64,000 nt of DNA from Ruminococcus sp. (GTDB taxonomy: Bacteria > Bacillota > Clostridia > Oscillospirales > Acutalibacteraceae): positions 124,001 through 188,000 of the forward strand of contig JAFTGL010000004.1 in the NCBI GenBank assembly GCA_017457955.1. Reading direction: 5' to 3'. Positions 61,231 through 64,000 of the stretch are shown here, one piece after another (the first letter of the stretch is position 1; every line of letters begins with the position of its first letter). The position numbers were made by a program, and so were the translations under genes. The notes under the pieces are model-generated. The model worked only from the letters and a program-made list of their open reading frames with translations. It was not told the DNA's origin and made no database searches.

Positions 61231-61256
61231 GTCATTGTAATGTAACTTTCTGCCTA

Positions 61257-61285
61257 TTGAATATTTCGCCTATATATGATATAAT
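61257..61285 (+). promoter_or_regulatory. promoter for tmk
   Basis: TTGAAT (61257-61262) and TATAAT (61280-61285), spacer 17. Confidence 0.75.
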
Positions 61286-61317
61286 ACTAAAGATTATAAA
61301 GGAAAGTGTGTGCTTTA

Positions 61318-61998
61318 ATGGCAGAAAACAATTGCAAGCTGATCGTCATTGACGGTCTGGACGGTTCGGGCAAGGCGACCCAGAGCAAGCTCCTTGCCGA
61401 GCGGCTGACACAGATGGGATATAAAGCCCGCACGATCAGCTTTCCCGATTATGAGAGCGATTCTTCCGCGCTGGTGCGGATGTACCTCGGCGGAAAGCTC
61501 GGCGACAGTCCCGACGACGTGAACGCCTACGCCGCGTCATCCTTTTACGCGGTCGACCGCGTCGCGTCCTACATCAACACATGGGGCAGGGATTACGCGG
61601 AATATGATTACATCATCGCCGACCGCTACACCACCTCGAATATCATTCACCAGATGGCGAAGCTCTCCGAGGACGAGCGCGACAGCTACATCGAATGGCT
61701 CTTTGACTATGAGTACAACCGCCTTTCGATCCCCGCGCCCGATATGGTCATCTTCCTCGAGGTCGATCCCGCTATCAGTCAAAAGCTGATCTGCGGCAGG
61801 TATCAGGGCGACGAAAGCAAGAAGGATATCCACGAAGCGGATTTCGCCTATCTGCTGAGATGCCGCAATTCCGCGATGTACGCGATCGAGCACCTTGGAT
61901 GGGAGCGGATCGACTGTACCGAAGACGGCGGGATGAAAACGATCGAAGCGATCAGCGATACGATCCTCGGGAAGATAAAGGAAAAGTTCCATGCTTGA
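61318..61998 (+). CDS. tmk: thymidylate kinase
   Basis: A 226-residue kinase that makes dTDP from dTMP. The P-loop is GLDGSGKATQ at residues 13-22; the DRYTTSN motif (DRx) lies near residue 101. ATG 61318 is chosen over an in-frame GTG at 61306 that is too close to the AAAGGAAA site. It overlaps the next gene by eight bases. Confidence 0.93.
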   Translation: MAENNCKLIVIDGLDGSGKATQSKLLAERLTQMGYKARTISFPDYESDSSALVRMYLGGKLGDSPDDVNAYAASSFYAVDRVASYINTWGRDYAEYDYIIADRYTTSNIIHQMAKLSEDERDSYIEWLFDYEYNRLSIPAPDMVIFLEVDPAISQKLICGRYQGDESKKDIHEADFAYLLRCRNSAMYAIEHLGWERIDCTEDGGMKTIEAISDTILGKIKEKFHA

Positions 61999-62860
61999 TT
62001 TCAGACCCCCTGCCATAGCGGATAAGGAGCGTATCGAAGCCTTTGTTAGACAGAGCGGTCAGATCGGCTGTGATACAGGCTTTGTGAATACTTACCTCTG
62101 GCGCGATCATTACAATATCCGCGTCGCGTTTGATGAGGACAGCTATTACAAGTGCTACTATATCGACGGACAGCTTACGGGTTATTCACTGCCGATGACC
62201 AACGGCGATATCAGAAAAGCGATCGAAAAAGTCCTTCTCGACGCAAAAGAACACGGCGTAAAGCCCCTGATCGGCTTGCTGAATGAAACGAATGCCGAGT
62301 TGATCAAGCGGTTGTACGGCGACAGGATCGTTCTTTCTGAGGACAGAGACTCCTTTGATTATATTTACGAAAGAGAGAATCTTGCACAGCTTGCGGGTAA
62401 GAAATACCACGCAAAGCGCAATCACCTCTCCCGCTTCAAACGAACTTATATAGATTATTCTGTAAAAGAATTATGTAAAAATAACTTTGCCGACGCGATG
62501 GATGTTGCAAAACGATGGCAGGCGGAGAACGACGATACAGGCGAGCTGGATATCATCCGCGACGCCTTCGATCATTTTGATGAGCTGGGGCTGTTTGGAC
62601 TGATACTGTATGTCAGCGATAAGCCTGCCGCGATGTGTATCGCTTCCGAGATCAACGACTGCGTCTGCGACGTCAGCTTTGAGAAAGCGGTCGATATCGA
62701 CGAGGGCTTTGCGGTCATCAACAATGAATTTGCGAAGCATTATACGAAGTACAAACTGATCAACAGGGAAGAGGATATGGGGCTTGAAGGGCTTCGAAAA
62801 GCCAAGTTGAGCTACCATCCCGATATCCTGTATACAAAAAGCCACGCTGTTTTTCATTAG
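61991..62860 (+). CDS. DUF2156 (phosphatidylglycerol lysyltransferase C-terminal-like) protein
   Basis: A 289-residue cytoplasmic protein with the GNAT-like double domain of DUF2156/LPG_synthase_C. Visible segments are GFVNTYLWRDHYNIRVAF, KKYHAKRNHLSRFKR and the C-terminal NREEDMGLEGLRKAKLSYHPD, typical of the family. No membrane part is present. Members transfer aminoacyl groups or have related functions; this one is unassigned. Confidence 0.82.
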   Translation: MLDFRPPAIADKERIEAFVRQSGQIGCDTGFVNTYLWRDHYNIRVAFDEDSYYKCYYIDGQLTGYSLPMTNGDIRKAIEKVLLDAKEHGVKPLIGLLNETNAELIKRLYGDRIVLSEDRDSFDYIYERENLAQLAGKKYHAKRNHLSRFKRTYIDYSVKELCKNNFADAMDVAKRWQAENDDTGELDIIRDAFDHFDELGLFGLILYVSDKPAAMCIASEINDCVCDVSFEKAVDIDEGFAVINNEFAKHYTKYKLINREEDMGLEGLRKAKLSYHPDILYTKSHAVFH

Positions 62861-62870
62861 GAGGAAAACG

Positions 62871-63410
62871 ATGTTTTACTGTTTTTTAGCCGACGGATTT
62901 GAAGAGATCGAAGCGTTAGCGACCGTTGATATCCTGCGCCGTGCCGATATCGGCGTTACCACGGTCGGCGTCGGTTCCAAGCTCATCTGCGGCGCGCACG
63001 ATATCCCCGTGACTGCCGATATGCATATCGATGAATTTGAGATCAACGAGGACATGAGCGGCGTGATCCTTCCCGGCGGTATGCCCGGCGTGAAGAATCT
63101 TTACGCTGAGGAACGCGTCAGGGACGCTGTTTCCTACTGTGTGTCCCGCGATCTATACGTCTGCGCCATCTGCGCCGCGCCGTCGATCTTAGGAAAGATG
63201 GGCGTGCTGATGGGCAGGAAAGCGACTTGCTTCCCCGGCTTTGAGGACGAGCTTCTGGAGGCGGAGGTATCCGCGGAGAAGGTCGTTGTCGACGGTAAGA
63301 TCATTACCGCCAAGGGCGCAGGCTGCGCGCTCGATTTCGGCTTCGCCATCGTCGCTCAGGTCGAGTCGGAGCGTGAAGCGGAGCGCATCGCAAAGTCGAT
63401 GCAGTGCTGA
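62871..63410 (+). CDS. DJ-1/PfpI-family protein
   Basis: A 179-residue protein of the DJ-1 group (ThiJ/PARK7-like). The nucleophilic elbow cysteine is C101 in CAICAAPSILG, and an N-terminal DGFEEIEAL places the partner glutamate. Proposed activities are glyoxalase III or protein deglycation. AGGAGGAAAACG is a strong ribosome site. It overlaps the next gene by one base (TGATG). Confidence 0.9.
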   Translation: MFYCFLADGFEEIEALATVDILRRADIGVTTVGVGSKLICGAHDIPVTADMHIDEFEINEDMSGVILPGGMPGVKNLYAEERVRDAVSYCVSRDLYVCAICAAPSILGKMGVLMGRKATCFPGFEDELLEAEVSAEKVVVDGKIITAKGAGCALDFGFAIVAQVESEREAERIAKSMQC

Positions 63411-63997
63411 TGGGTACTGTGAATCCCGCTTCATCCGACAAGGCGTATCTCAGAGCGTTCTTTACCGAACAGCGAAAGAAGCTGTGTGAGGAGCTTGAGC
63501 GCAAAAACGCTCTCGACATGGAGATCCAGACGCGTCTGCTGATCAGCCGCGAGTACCGCTCTGCCGATACCGTCCTGCTCTATATGGCAAGACCCTTTGA
63601 GATAGCCACCTCGCTGATCCTGCATGCCGCGCTGTCCAATCACAAGACCGTCGGACTTCCCGTATGCCTTGATGAAGGACAGATGATTTTCCGCAAGATC
63701 AGCTCTTTGTCTCAGCTGAAAGCGGGTAAATTCGGAATCCTTGAACCCGATGAATCCTGCGAAAAGATCACCGCGGACGAAAAGACGCTGTGCGTCTGTC
63801 CCGCTTTGTGCTGTGATATGCGCGGTTACCGCTTGGGCTTCGGCGGCGGTTACTACGACCGTTATCTCGCCGATTTCAAAGGCGTCAAAGCGGCTTTGTG
63901 CTATGCCGACAGCGTCATCCCGACGATCGGGACGGATGAATTTGATATCAAAACGGACGTTATCCATACGGATAGCTTTACACGAAATATGAAGTAA
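63410..63997 (+). CDS. 5-formyltetrahydrofolate cyclo-ligase
   Basis: A 195-residue enzyme converting 5-formyl-THF to 5,10-methenyl-THF with ATP. The C-terminal GYRLGFGGGYYDRYL motif and the N-terminal SDKAYLRAFFTEQRKKL region are characteristic; PALCCDMRG lies in between. ATG 63410 overlaps the previous stop; GTG 63404 is an alternative. The gene ends just before the window edge. Confidence 0.93.
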   Translation: MGTVNPASSDKAYLRAFFTEQRKKLCEELERKNALDMEIQTRLLISREYRSADTVLLYMARPFEIATSLILHAALSNHKTVGLPVCLDEGQMIFRKISSLSQLKAGKFGILEPDESCEKITADEKTLCVCPALCCDMRGYRLGFGGGYYDRYLADFKGVKAALCYADSVIPTIGTDEFDIKTDVIHTDSFTRNMK

Positions 63998-64000
63998 CTT

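Overview
The window looks like chromosome of a low-oxygen Gram-positive from the Ruminococcus / Oscillospiraceae part of the Clostridia. Supporting signs are a V/A-type ATPase, the sporulation genes ylbJ, yqfC and yqfD, four T-box leaders and a SAM-I riboswitch, ferredoxin-dependent 2-oxoacid oxidoreductase genes, strong AGGAGG ribosome sites, and a secreted leucine-rich-repeat protein ending in a type-I dockerin, which points to a cellulosome- or amylosome-forming relative. Base composition is moderately GC-rich and fairly even, and I see no prophage, insertion sequence, CRISPR array or rRNA operon.

Layout. 1-1.1 kb: end of a V-type ATPase operon. 1.2-4.8 kb: tRNA-Leu, then acyl-CoA ligase, metallo-hydrolase and an E2-like acyltransferase. 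4.9-8.0 kb: DUF1836 regulator with an SPFH/NfeD/SPFH membrane cluster. 8.1-10.3 kb: small proteins and SAM-riboswitch-controlled metK flanked by related repeats. 10.5-12.8 kb: MazF toxin without antitoxin, cation efflux and EamA transporter. 12.8-28.0 kb: a T-box-controlled branched-chain acid / amino acid region. 28-41.8 kb: EIIA-like protein, sugar kinase, flippase-like protein, PAP2, asnB, sporulation genes, ymdB, fakA, recG and a phosphoesterase. 41.9-50.4 kb: two inactive-looking DD-carboxypeptidase-like proteins, a membrane protein, the dockerin protein, T-box thrS and a VanY-like protein lacking zinc ligands. 50.5-57.0 kb: rpmE, yigZ, dnaG, rpoD, a zincin, a YerC-like regulator, a methyltransferase and hslO. 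57.1-57.6 kb: five tRNA genes. 57.7-64.0 kb: regulator, DNA glycosylase, membrane protein, tRNA-Arg, azlCD, tmk, DUF2156, DJ-1 and 5-formyl-THF cyclo-ligase.

The most interesting part is 12.8-28.0 kb. Three T-box leaders there have specifier codons I read as ATC (Ile), GTA (Val) and CTC (Leu). The same spacing rule gives ACC (Thr) in the thrS leader, which serves as an internal control. The Ile and Val leaders each precede an unusual acyl-CoA synthetase with an N-terminal helix-turn-helix and cupin. The Val operon continues with a MinD-like ATPase, a four-subunit VOR/KOR-type ferredoxin oxidoreductase and branched-chain aminotransferase. The Leu leader precedes a LeuA-like protein that has lost its catalytic residues, a TIM-barrel/acyl-CoA ligase fusion and an amidohydrolase. 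Together this reads as a route that activates branched-chain short fatty acids (2-methylbutyrate, isobutyrate, perhaps isovalerate), carboxylates them reductively to 2-oxoacids and transaminates them to Ile, Val and Leu, switched on by the matching uncharged tRNA. Reductive carboxylation of these acids is classical physiology of rumen ruminococci; the gene set and its three-way T-box control are the inference offered here.

A second theme is the number of enzyme-family proteins with missing catalytic residues: E2-like, LeuA-like, two DacF-like, VanY-like and EIIA-like. A third is a small family of palindromic repeats, two copies of which lie inside other repeats.
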